From: Wenzhouxiangella marina
Lineage (GTDB): Bacteria > Pseudomonadota > Gammaproteobacteria > Xanthomonadales > Wenzhouxiangellaceae
Direction of reading: 5' to 3'
Length of the DNA: 64,000 bases
Assembly: GCF_001187785.1 (NCBI RefSeq)
Contig: NZ_CP012154.1
Span: 2,846,501-2,910,500, forward strand
Both the position numbers and the translations under genes were made by a program. The number at the start of each line of letters is the position of its first letter. Position 1 is the stretch's first letter. Of this stretch, positions 17,072 through 24,907 are shown piece after piece. The notes beneath the pieces were generated by a model. The model made no database searches. It had not been told where the DNA came from and saw only the letters and a program-made list of their open reading frames with translations.

Positions 17072-17785
17072 TTTCCGGTTTCCGGCTTGGACGGTGCCGA
17101 ACGGAGGCACCCCGGATAACCGGATGCCGTTGCAATCCCCGACACCGACGCCGACACCGCCCGATCGGAGTCCATGTCCCAGACATCTCCGCAAACCCGA
17201 TTGCGCAATGTCGCAACCATCGCGGAAAACCCGACGCACGCATATCCCAGCCATCACGGTCAACGCCACGCCCCGAATCACGACCCGCCAAAAACCCGAT
17301 TTCAGGTGGCAACGGAATTCTCCGGTCTGCCCGTCAGGTTGACGGAGATGCCTGAGGCATGGACCGTCGGGGACGTGGCCCCGACCTACGGTTTCGGGGC
17401 CGTATCAGGCCACCCGGGGATACCCGGACACCACGGCCAACCCCGTTATCGATACCGCCCGATCGAAACCCGCCGTAGGTCGGGCTCACACGCCCGACGG
17501 TCCATGTCCCAGACATCTCCGCAAACCCGACTGCGCAATGTCGCAACCATCGCGGAAAGCCCGACGCACGCATATCCCAGCCATCACGGTCAACGCCACG
17601 CCCCGAATCACGACCCGCCAAAAACCCGATTTCAGGTGGCAACGGAATTCTCCGGGCTGCCCGTCGGGTTGACGGAGATAACCGCGACATGGACCGTCGG
17701 GAGCGCAGTTCGGAAGCGATGTGCGGTTTGCCAGCGGCAAGAAGCGCATCGCTGAAGGACGCCCGCGCGTGTGGCCCCGACCTAC
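17072..17785. repeat. REP array 4, with a 200-bp direct repeat
   Basis: This covers the gene-free stretch 17063-17789. It opens with two TTTCCGG heptads (about 17073-17086) and the CACCCCGGAT end block. A 200-bp segment at 17171-17370 recurs nearly identically at 17501-17700 (offset exactly 330). Compact REPs lie at 17366-17389 (reverse) and 17475-17498 (forward), 85 nt apart, and an expanded REP at 17696-17785 closes the array. The array ends 4 nt before the stop codon of the FHA gene. Confidence 0.85.
17696..17785 (-). repeat. Expanded 90-nt REP, copy 2 (core inverted)
   Basis: Reverse orientation: GTCGG arm at 17696, CCGACCTAC at the end. The core reads in the opposite direction relative to the arms compared with copies 1, 3, 4 and 6; the CGCGCGTGTGGCC end lies next to the GTAG-side arm. 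The core aligns without gaps to the inverse complement of the copy 3 core, about 59 of 75 positions matching by hand count. Confidence 0.8.
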
Positions 17786-17789
17786 GGTT

Positions 17790-18203
17790 TCAGGCCGGCG
17801 GCGCTCCGCTGTTCAGGTACCACCACACGGCCGCGGCAGCCGCGCCGGCGATGCCGGCGCCCACGAGCCAGCCGATCCATGCGCGTGAACGTCGCGGTTG
17901 GACGTCGCGCAGGACGCTGGGCGGGCGCAGGCCCGGGGCCTGGAGGACGAAGCGGTGTTCGCCCAGGCGGATTTCGTCGCCGGACTTGAGCGCCTGGCGA
18001 TTGACCGGCTCGCCGTTGACCCAGGCCTGGTCGGCGGCCTCCAGCATCAACACCTCACCATCGAAGACCAGGCGGGCGTGCTGCTCCAGCAATCCGTCGA
18101 GCTGCACGCTGGCCTGCTCGCCGCTGCCGATGGGCGTGTCGTCGTCGAGCGGAAAGGTCTGACCCGTGATCGCGCCAGAGGCGCCTTTCAATCGAAATTG
18201 CAT
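17790..18203 (-). CDS. FHA-domain protein with a C-terminal membrane anchor
   Basis: A 137-residue protein with an FHA domain at about 10-90 (TPIGSGEQASVQLDG, then an H of the EQHARLVF strand, then WVNGEPVNRQALKSGDEIRLGEHRFVL). A basic stretch RRSRAW follows, and then a single membrane helix at about 108-130. FHA domains bind phosphothreonine, so this is probably a cytoplasmic phosphopeptide receptor held at the inner membrane. The canonical Arg of the FHA loop is replaced (IGSGEQASV), so binding may be weakened. It is a lone gene; its stop codon nearly touches the REP that ends array 4. Confidence 0.75.
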   Translation of the reverse strand: MQFRLKGASGAITGQTFPLDDDTPIGSGEQASVQLDGLLEQHARLVFDGEVLMLEAADQAWVNGEPVNRQALKSGDEIRLGEHRFVLQAPGLRPPSVLRDVQPRRSRAWIGWLVGAGIAGAAAAAVWWYLNSGAPPA

Positions 18204-18407
18204 GATTCTGAGTTCTCGAAAAGAAGGGTTCTCGCGGAGACGCAGAGGCGCAGATAAAACAAGAATGGGCTGGCTGGAAGCGCTGGATCAGCGCTCCGCA
18301 GCGGTCGGCAACCTTCCGCCAGGAGGCGAGCCTGAAACACACTTCTTGAGATCAAACGTCTTTCTCCACGCCTCAGCGAGAGGATTCTCGATTTCCGGCC
18401 GGCCGGT

Positions 18408-19559
18408 TCAAACGTGGTCCAGGGCAGTGGTGAGGTCGTCGATCAGGTCATCGACGTCCTCGATGCCGACGGAAAGGCGGATCAGGGTGTCGGTGATGCC
18501 GAGCGCCTCGCGACGCTCCTTGGGCACGCTGCCATGGGTCATGATCGCCGGGTGATTGACCAGGGATTCGACCCCGCCCAGGGACTCGGCCAGGGCGAAC
18601 AGATGGGTGTTTTCCAGGAAGCGGCGCGCTCGCGCCAGATCGCCGCCCAGGTCGAAGCTGACCATGCCGCCGAAGCCGCTCATCTGCTTCTCGGCCAGGG
18701 CCTTCTGCGGGTGCGAGTCCAGACCCGGATAGATCACCTTGGCGACCTTGTCCTGGCCTTCCAGCCATTCGGCGATGCGCTGGGCGTTCTCGCAATGGGC
18801 CTTCATGCGAAGCGCCAGGGTCTTGACCCCGCGCATGACCAGGAAGGAATCGAAGGGTCCCTGAATGCCACCGGCCGAATTCTGCAGGAAGGCCAGCTCC
18901 TCGCCGAGCGCATCGTCCTTCACCACCACGGCGCCGCCGACCATGTCGGAATGCCCGTTCAGGTATTTGGTGACCGAATGCATGACGATGTCGGCACCCA
19001 GGGCGATCGGCTGCTGCAGCATCGGCGTGGCGAAGGTGTTGTCGACCACCAGCTTCGCACCGATCTCGCGGGCCAGTTCGGCGATCGCGGCGATGTCGAC
19101 CAGCTGAAGCATCGGATTGGTCGGCGTCTCGACCCAGATCATCTTCGTGCGATCGGTGACGGCGGCGCGGGCCGCGTCCAGATCGGCCAGATCGGCGAAG
19201 CTGAAGTCCAGGCCCGAGGAGCGGCGGCGCACGCGCTCGAACAGGCGCCAGGTGCCGCCGTAGAGATCATGCATGGCCAGCACGTGATCACCGGGCGAGA
19301 GCAGGTGCATCAGGGTGTCGATGGCAGCCATGCCGGAGGCGAAGGCGAAGCCGTGGCGGCCGCCTTCGAGATCGGCGATGCAGGATTCCCAGGCCTTGCG
19401 GGTCGGGTTGTGGGTACGCGAGTACTCGTAGCCCTGGTGATCCCCCGGGCTCTTCTGCACGTAGGTCGAGGTGGTGTAGATCGGCGTCATGATCGCGCCG
19501 TTGCTCGGGTCCGGCGACTGGCCGGCGTGGATGACGCGCGTATTGAGCTTGTGAGCCAT
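18408..19559 (-). CDS. Cystathionine gamma-synthase/lyase family PLP enzyme
   Basis: A 383-residue fold-type I PLP enzyme of the trans-sulfuration family. Recognisable are YEYSRTHNPT, the FASGMAAI loop, the DLYGGTWRLF segment, VETPTNP, VVDNTFATP and the PLP lysine in SVTKYLNGHSDM (about residue 200). The C-terminal SVGIEDVDDLIDDL is also typical. The length is normal. Sequence alone does not separate cystathionine gamma-synthase, gamma-lyase and beta-lyase, so no symbol is given. I chose ATG 19559 over a TTG three codons upstream. It stands alone, with a 204-nt region before the FHA gene and REP array 5 upstream of its start. Confidence 0.85.
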   Translation of the reverse strand: MAHKLNTRVIHAGQSPDPSNGAIMTPIYTTSTYVQKSPGDHQGYEYSRTHNPTRKAWESCIADLEGGRHGFAFASGMAAIDTLMHLLSPGDHVLAMHDLYGGTWRLFERVRRRSSGLDFSFADLADLDAARAAVTDRTKMIWVETPTNPMLQLVDIAAIAELAREIGAKLVVDNTFATPMLQQPIALGADIVMHSVTKYLNGHSDMVGGAVVVKDDALGEELAFLQNSAGGIQGPFDSFLVMRGVKTLALRMKAHCENAQRIAEWLEGQDKVAKVIYPGLDSHPQKALAEKQMSGFGGMVSFDLGGDLARARRFLENTHLFALAESLGGVESLVNHPAIMTHGSVPKERREALGITDTLIRLSVGIEDVDDLIDDLTTALDHV

Positions 19560-19918
19560 GGGATGCAATGCCTGCGTTGATCAGCCCGTTATTGTATCGG
19601 GACTGGTGGGGAGGTTTCCGGTTTCCGGGAACTCAATGTCGAACGCAGACACCCCGGGATACCGGATGCCACTGCCCACCCCGTTATCGACCCATCCGAT
19701 CGAAACCCTGCGTAGGTCGGGGCCACGTCCCCGACGGTCCATGCCCCAGCCATCTCCGTCAATTCGACGGCGCAATGCCACAAATGTCGCGGAGAACCCG
19801 ACGCACGGATATCGCAGACATCGCCGGATCATGGACGGTGGTTGGTTTCCGAGGTTTTCGACTGCTGGGAGCTCGGGCATTGGTCGTCGGGTTGACGGAG
19901 ATACCGGAAGCATGGACC

Positions 19919-20008
19919 GTCGGCCACACGCGCGGGCGGTCTCCGGCGCGGCGCTTCTGGCCTGCGGCCAACCGCACCACGCCTCCAACCTGCGCTGGGC
20001 CGACCTAC
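19919..20008 (-). repeat. Expanded 90-nt REP, copy 3
   Basis: Reverse orientation. Outer arms GTCGG/CCGAC plus the GTAG complement. The core contains an inner stem TGGCC-TGC-GGCCA and a middle stem of GGCGCGG with CCACGCC (one mismatch). Confidence 0.85.
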
Positions 20009-20299
20009 GGTTTCGGGGCCCAATCGGACCACCCCGGAATATCGGCGGCCATCGCCCGCCCCGTTATCGACCCATCCGATCGAAACCCGCCGTAGGTCGG
20101 GCCCACGCGCCCGACGGTCCATGCCCCAGCCATCTCCGTCAATTCGACGGCGCAATGCCACAAATGTCGCGGAAAACCCGACGCACGGACATCGCAGACA
20201 TCGCCGGATCATGGACGGTGGTTGGTTTCTAATGTCGTTGGATGCCGGAGAGCCCCAGCGCTGCCCGTCGGGTTGACGGAGACACCCTCGACATGGACC

Positions 20300-20389
20300 G
20301 TCGGCCACACGCGCGGGCGGTCTCCGGCGCGGCGCTTCTGGCCTGCGGCCAACCGCACCACGCCTCCAACCTGCGCTGGGCCGACCTAC
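20300..20389 (-). repeat. Expanded 90-nt REP, copy 4
   Basis: Practically identical to copy 3 and set in the same R-83nt-F module, 381 nt downstream of it. The identity implies recent duplication of the module or conversion between copies. Confidence 0.85.
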
Positions 20390-21015
20390 GGTTTCGCGGC
20401 CCAATCGGACCACCCCGGAATGTCGGCGGCCATCGCCCATCCCGTTATCGACCCATCCGATCGAAACCCGCCGTAGGTCGGGCCCACGCGCCCGACGGTC
20501 GATGCCCCAGCCATCTCCGTCAATTCGACGGCGCAATGTCCCCGCCCATCACAGGCAACTCGACACACGCATTTCCCAGACATCACAGCGAATCGACGTA
20601 GCCAGTCCATGTCGCGGGTGTCTCCGCCAACCCGACGCCGCAATGTCGCACATTTCGCCGGAAATCCTACGGACGGATATCGGAGGCATTTTCGATGGCG
20701 TTGGGTGCCGGGAACTCCCAGCGCTGCCCGTCGGGTTGACGGAGACACCCTCGACATGGACCGTCGGGCACGTGGGCCCGACCTACGGTTTCGCGGCCCA
20801 ATCGGACCACCCCGGAATGTCGGCGGCCATCGCCCATCCCGTTATCGACCCATCCGATCGAAACCCGCCGTAGGTCGGGCCCACGCGCCCGACGGTCCAT
20901 GCCCCAGACATCTCCATCAATTCGACTGCGCAATGTCCCAACCATCGCGGAAAACCCGACACACGCATTCCCCACACATCACGGCGGCTGGACGAAGGCG
21001 GATCGTATGGGCGGC

Positions 21016-22359
21016 TCACCCCACCTCGGACTCGGAAAACTGCACCACCGGCGCCTTCTGGAGGATGTCCGCATAGGTCTTGTGCACCTGGCCCATGCGG
21101 ACGCGGCCGAGGAAGCCGGAGTAGGCCAGGTAGCTGACGAGGAAGCGACGGTCGGCGGCCCAGGGCGGCAGGAATTTCGGTGCGCGGACCAGGCCAAGGT
21201 CGGCGAGCTGGCAGAGAACGGGTATGTCTTCGAGATCGAGCTTGCCGCAGAACAGCAGCATCAGCACATCGGCGCGGCCGGCCGCGATGACCGAGCGCAG
21301 GAAATCGTGCACCCGCAGCAGTCCGTCGAGGTAGACAATGTCCTTGGTGAAGGGCGCGCCGCCGGTCAGCAGGCCGCCACGGAAGATCCGACGAGTCTGT
21401 TCGAAGGCCATCTTCTCGGCCGTGCTGAAATCCTCGCGGCGCCGGACCTGGGCCTCGTCCGGCAGGCTTCCTCCGGCCTGTTCGAGGAAGTGCCGATAGA
21501 CCTCGACGAAATCCGCGCCGTCGACGGCCATCTGGATTCCCAGCACCCGATCGGCCAGGCGGCTGAGGCGATCCAGGTCCATGCAGCCGGTGATGAACTC
21601 GGAGAACACCGCCAGGCCTTCCTGGGTGCGCGTCGTGCCCGGGTGACTGGAGGCCAGGATCGGCAGCTGGCGCTGATGACGGCCGTTGAGGCCGGTGGTG
21701 ACGTGAATGCCGGCTTCGTGGTGGACCAGTTGCTCGACATCGCGATCCGTGAACCTCGCCGTGGTCCGGATGCGGATGCGATCGGGCCCGGCCGTGGCGT
21801 TGGCCGACAGGTTGTCGACCAGCTCGATCGCCGGGGCTTCGTCACCGAAGTAGCGCTCGACGGCGACTTCGAGGCGCGCCGCGACGTCCTCGGCGCTGGC
21901 CGAGGCATCGTCCGGGGCGCCGAGATCGACGTGGCTCAAACGATCGATGATGCGGCGCAGGCGACGCGCCAGATCCAGCGGCGTGCGCGCGCTGTCCTTC
22001 AACAGGTGCAGCGGGGCGCCGTACAGCGCGCTGGACTCGACGAAGAAGCCGACCTCGCCGCGCTGGTGCAGCATCCGGCTGGCGGTGGCGATGCGATCGG
22101 CGATGCGCTCCAGCCACTCCCGCGCAGGCCCGGCCCGGGCGATCAGGGGGCGCGCCACCGCCAGGCGCTCGTCCACGGCCCGGGTGTCGGCCTCCGGGTA
22201 CTCGACCTCCGGAAGACGTCGCCCACCAGCAGCCAGGAACTCGTTGCGCACCTCCAGCGGCCAGGCCAGCAGGCCCAGAATGCGCAGCGGCTGCTCGGCT
22301 TCGCGCAGCGCCGTGGCGGCCCGGCGGATGTCCTGTTTCAGGCGGTTCTGGGGGCTCAT
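21016..22359 (-). CDS. DUF1704 (QEGLA-motif) metallopeptidase-like protein
   Basis: A 447-residue protein of the DUF1704 family, often annotated as flavohemoglobin expression-modulating QEGLA-motif protein. Key features are LVHHEAGIH (about residues 215-223, a zinc-binding HExxxH-type motif), the TRTQEGLAVFSE signature (about 247-258), and a helical C-terminal domain (about 310-447). The family includes eukaryotic tubulin tyrosine carboxypeptidases (MATCAP), which supports peptidase activity; the bacterial substrate is unknown. I chose ATG 22359 over an in-frame upstream start because the N-terminus then matches the family. It is divergent from oleA with 86 nt between, and its 3' end abuts REP array 5. 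Confidence 0.8.
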   Translation of the reverse strand: MSPQNRLKQDIRRAATALREAEQPLRILGLLAWPLEVRNEFLAAGGRRLPEVEYPEADTRAVDERLAVARPLIARAGPAREWLERIADRIATASRMLHQRGEVGFFVESSALYGAPLHLLKDSARTPLDLARRLRRIIDRLSHVDLGAPDDASASAEDVAARLEVAVERYFGDEAPAIELVDNLSANATAGPDRIRIRTTARFTDRDVEQLVHHEAGIHVTTGLNGRHQRQLPILASSHPGTTRTQEGLAVFSEFITGCMDLDRLSRLADRVLGIQMAVDGADFVEVYRHFLEQAGGSLPDEAQVRRREDFSTAEKMAFEQTRRIFRGGLLTGGAPFTKDIVYLDGLLRVHDFLRSVIAAGRADVLMLLFCGKLDLEDIPVLCQLADLGLVRAPKFLPPWAADRRFLVSYLAYSGFLGRVRMGQVHKTYADILQKAPVVQFSESEVG

Positions 22360-22391
22360 TCGCGGCCCGTGTGGACTGATCGATGTGGCGC

Positions 22392-22397
22392 TATAAT
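22392..22397 (+). promoter_or_regulatory. Consensus -10 box of the oleA promoter
   Basis: A perfect TATAAT lies in the 86-nt divergent region, 49 nt before the oleA start. No good -35 hexamer is found at 16-18 nt upstream, so an activator or extended contacts may be needed. Confidence 0.45.
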
Positions 22398-22445
22398 ACC
22401 GGGTTCGAATTACCAACTGCTCGCCTTGCGGGCCGGGAAGAATCA

Positions 22446-23462
22446 GTGCTGTTCGATAACGTCGTCATCAAGTCCGTTGCCCATGTGGAGCCGCCCAATC
22501 GCGTGACCAGTGAAGAGGTCGCTGAGCGTCTGGCTCCTACCTTCAAGAAGTTGCGCGTTCCGGGCAACCCCCTGATCGACCTGGCCGGCATCATGGAGCG
22601 CCGCTTCTGGGATCAGGGCATGATGCCGTCCGACGGCGCCACCCTGGCCGCCAAGGAAGCCCTGGCCAAGGCCGATATCGACCCGAAGCAGGTCGGCATC
22701 CTGATCAACACCTCGGTCTCGCGTGATTTCCTCGAGCCCTCGACGGCCTGCATGGTGCACGGCAACCTGCGCCTGGCCGACACCTGCGAGAGCTTCGACG
22801 TCGGCAACGCCTGCCTGGCCTTCATCAACGGCATGAACATTGCCGCCCAGATGCTCGAGCGCGGTCAGATCGACTACGCCCTGATCGTCAACGGCGAGAA
22901 CAGCCGGGAGATCAACGAGATCACCATCGAACGCCTGCTGGGGCCGAAGGTCACCCGCAATCAGTTCAAGCGCGAGTTCGCCAGCCTGACCCTGGGCTCC
23001 GGCGCGGCCGCCATGGTCATGTCGCGTGGTGATCTGGAACCGGACGGCCACCAGTACCGCGGCGGCGTCGCCCGTGCGGCGACCCAGTTCAACAACCTGT
23101 GCCGCGGCTGGAACCACCAGATGTGGACCGACACGAAGAGCCTGCTGATCGAAGGCATGAAGCTGGCCGGCATGACCTTCACCGCCGCCCGCACGGTGAT
23201 GGGCTGGGTGGTGCAGGAGCTCGATCACGTCGTCATTCATCAAGTGTCCAAGGCGCACACGGACAATTTCATCCGTGCCTTCGGCGCCGATCCCGAGCGG
23301 GTCTACCGCATCTTCCCGTTCCTGGGCAACATCGGCCCGGCCTCCATCCCGACCGTCATGTCGCGGATGGTGCAGGAAAACCGGGTCAAGCGCGGTGATC
23401 GCATGGCCCTGATGGGCATCGGCTCGGGCCTGAACTGCGCCATGGCCGAGGTGGTCTGGTAA
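22446..23462 (+). CDS. oleA: OleA, acyl-CoA head-to-head condensing thiolase
   Basis: A 338-residue thiolase-superfamily enzyme. OleA joins two fatty acyl-CoAs to a beta-keto acid in the first step of long-chain olefin (bacterial hydrocarbon) biosynthesis. The nucleophilic Cys lies in DVGNACLAFINGM (Cys123 in this numbering), with the His in VIHQVSKAHTD and the Asn in NIGPASIP. The start is the GTG at 22446, giving LFDNVVIKS as in known OleA, with GGGAAG 6 nt upstream; a longer frame begins at 22383 but overlaps the promoter. A GC-rich bulged hairpin (about 23489-23514) separates it from oleB. Confidence 0.93.
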   Translation: MLFDNVVIKSVAHVEPPNRVTSEEVAERLAPTFKKLRVPGNPLIDLAGIMERRFWDQGMMPSDGATLAAKEALAKADIDPKQVGILINTSVSRDFLEPSTACMVHGNLRLADTCESFDVGNACLAFINGMNIAAQMLERGQIDYALIVNGENSREINEITIERLLGPKVTRNQFKREFASLTLGSGAAAMVMSRGDLEPDGHQYRGGVARAATQFNNLCRGWNHQMWTDTKSLLIEGMKLAGMTFTAARTVMGWVVQELDHVVIHQVSKAHTDNFIRAFGADPERVYRIFPFLGNIGPASIPTVMSRMVQENRVKRGDRMALMGIGSGLNCAMAEVVW

Positions 23463-23532
23463 GACTCGAGGCCACTGGCCGATCCAGAAGGCCCGGCCGT
23501 GATTCGGCCGGCCTGAATCCAGGGACGCAAGC

Positions 23533-24420
23533 ATGTTCTCATCGCCGCTCTACCCCTACACCGGCCAGTTCCACGAACAGGCCGGTGGTCACCGCATGCA
23601 CTACCTCGACGAGGGGCCCAGCGATGCCCAGCCCGTGGTCATGGTGCACGGCAACCCGACCTGGTCGTTCTACTATCGGCGCCTGGTCGAAGACCTGAAG
23701 CCCGACTTCCGCTGCCTGGTCCCCGATCACATCGGCATGGGCCTGTCGGACCGCCCTGACGACGCCAGCTACGACTACACCCTGTCGCAGCGCCTCGAAG
23801 ACCTGGGCCACTGGCTCGATGCGGTCGAGCCCAACCGCCCGGTCGATCTGATCGTGCATGACTGGGGGGGTGCCATCGGCCTGAGCTGGGCCGTGCGCAA
23901 CATCGAGCGCGTCCGCCGCGTGGTGATCCTGAACACCTGGGCCTTCAATATTCCGCCCGACGAGCACCTGCCCCGTTCCCTGCGCTTCGCCCGCACCCGC
24001 CTGGGCAGCTTCCTGATCCAGCGCTTCAACGCCTTTTCCGGCCTGGCCGTTCGCATGGCGACGGAGCGCAAGCTGGACCGCGAAGTCGCGCGCGCCATGA
24101 CCGGGCCCTATCGCCAGGGGGTGGATTCGCGCCTGGCCACCCTGCGCTTCGTCCAGGACATTCCCTTGAGCCCGGAAGATCCCGCCTGGGACGTGCTGGC
24201 CGAGACCGAGCGTCGACTCCCTCTGCTGGCCGACAAACCGGTGCTGTTCCAATGGGGCGCGAAGGATTTCGTCTTCGATGACCGGGTCCTCGACATCTGG
24301 CGCGAGAAGCTGCCCGGCAAGCCGATCCGCTACTACGCCGATGCCGGGCACTACGTGCTCGAGGACGCGCACGAATCGATCGTCCCGGCCGTGCGGGCCT
24401 GGTTGACCGAGGCGGATTGA
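23533..24420 (+). CDS. oleB: OleB, alpha/beta hydrolase (beta-lactone decarboxylase)
   Basis: A 295-residue alpha/beta-hydrolase of the haloalkane dehalogenase-like group. HGNPTWSFYYR carries the oxyanion hole and Trp. The nucleophile Asp lies in VHDWGGAIG (about residue 110). There is a cap domain at about 140-215, and the catalytic His is in AGHYVLED (about 277). In olefin biosynthesis OleB decarboxylates the beta-lactone made by OleC to give the cis-alkene. It follows oleA by 70 nt. Downstream, a small stem-loop (ATCGCCG/CGGCGAT, 24434-24453) and REP array 6 separate it from oleC. Confidence 0.9.
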   Translation: MFSSPLYPYTGQFHEQAGGHRMHYLDEGPSDAQPVVMVHGNPTWSFYYRRLVEDLKPDFRCLVPDHIGMGLSDRPDDASYDYTLSQRLEDLGHWLDAVEPNRPVDLIVHDWGGAIGLSWAVRNIERVRRVVILNTWAFNIPPDEHLPRSLRFARTRLGSFLIQRFNAFSGLAVRMATERKLDREVARAMTGPYRQGVDSRLATLRFVQDIPLSPEDPAWDVLAETERRLPLLADKPVLFQWGAKDFVFDDRVLDIWREKLPGKPIRYYADAGHYVLEDAHESIVPAVRAWLTEAD

Positions 24421-24453
24421 TCGCGGCAGGGTAATCGCCGGCTTGTCGGCGAT

Positions 24454-24883
24454 GTCTGTGACATGCGTGCGTCGGGCTTTCCGCGGTGGTTGCGGAATTG
24501 CGCCGTCTTCGTTCGGCATCGAGTTGCCCGTAACGGTTGTTGGTCGTTGCGTTGACCGTGATGGCTGGGATATCCGTGCGTCGGGCTTTCCGCGATGGTT
24601 GGGACATTGCGCAGTCGAATTGATGGAGATGTCTGGTACATGGTCCGTCGGGAGCGCAGTCCGGAAGCGATGTGCGGTTTGCCAACGGCAAGAAGCGCAT
24701 CGCTGAAGGACGCCCGCGCGTGTGGCCCCGACCTACGGCGGGTTACGGTCGGGCGGTGTCGATGTGGGGGGTTGTGTTGGCATCCGGTTGTCCGGGGTGC
24801 CTTCGTTCGGCATCGAGTTACCCATAACCCGGAAGCCGTGTTTTCCTGAAACCTGAAACCTGAAACCTGCACCCTGAAACCTA
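24454..24883. repeat. REP array 6 between oleB and oleC
   Basis: This fills the gene-free stretch 24421-24907 that splits the ole cluster. It holds inverted copies of the inter-REP unit (about 24530-24630), an expanded REP (24647-24736), the inverted array-end block (about 24777-24812), and five heptads of the form CCTGAAA at 24845-24879 (the fourth reads CCTGCAC). The heptads parallel the TTTCCGG heptads at the ends of arrays 3-5. Confidence 0.75.
24647..24736 (-). repeat. Expanded 90-nt REP, copy 5 (core inverted)
   Basis: Nearly identical to copy 2 (17696-17785), including the inverted core with its TTGCC/GGCAA inner stem. Its REP arm reads TCCGTCGG before the core. Confidence 0.8.
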
Positions 24884-24907
24884 CCCCACCCGATTACCAT
24901 ACGCATC

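Larger units (their letters stand above)
19615..20985. repeat. REP array 5, the largest, with three full modules
   Basis: The 1.45-kb gene-free stretch 19560-21015 is almost wholly repeats. It begins with two TTTCCGG heptads (19615-19628) and the CACCCCGG end block. Forward compact REPs lie at 19712-19735, 20092-20115, 20473-20496 and 20870-20893; a reverse compact REP lies at 20763-20786; expanded 90-nt REPs lie at 19919-20008 and 20300-20389. Each reverse element is followed after exactly 83 nt of nearly identical sequence by a forward REP, three times over. Between modules are units of about 184, 184 and 266 nt. Apparent open frames here are translations of the repeat. Confidence 0.88.

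Noticed and set aside
17174-17755. Open frames inside the REP arrays (also 19558-20232, 19829-20536, 20242-20873)
   Set aside because: They translate the repeat units themselves, give the same peptides in each copy, and lack ribosome sites and domain features.
19919-20389. 90-nt elements as integron attC sites
   Set aside because: They share imperfect-dyad architecture and length with attC, but no integrase gene is nearby, the arms lack the R-box GTTRRRY/RYYYAAC pattern, and no cassettes lie between them.
19615-20985. Possible CRISPR array
   Set aside because: Repeat spacing is irregular (83, 184, 266 nt), units occur in both orientations, the spacers are themselves conserved, and no cas genes are near.
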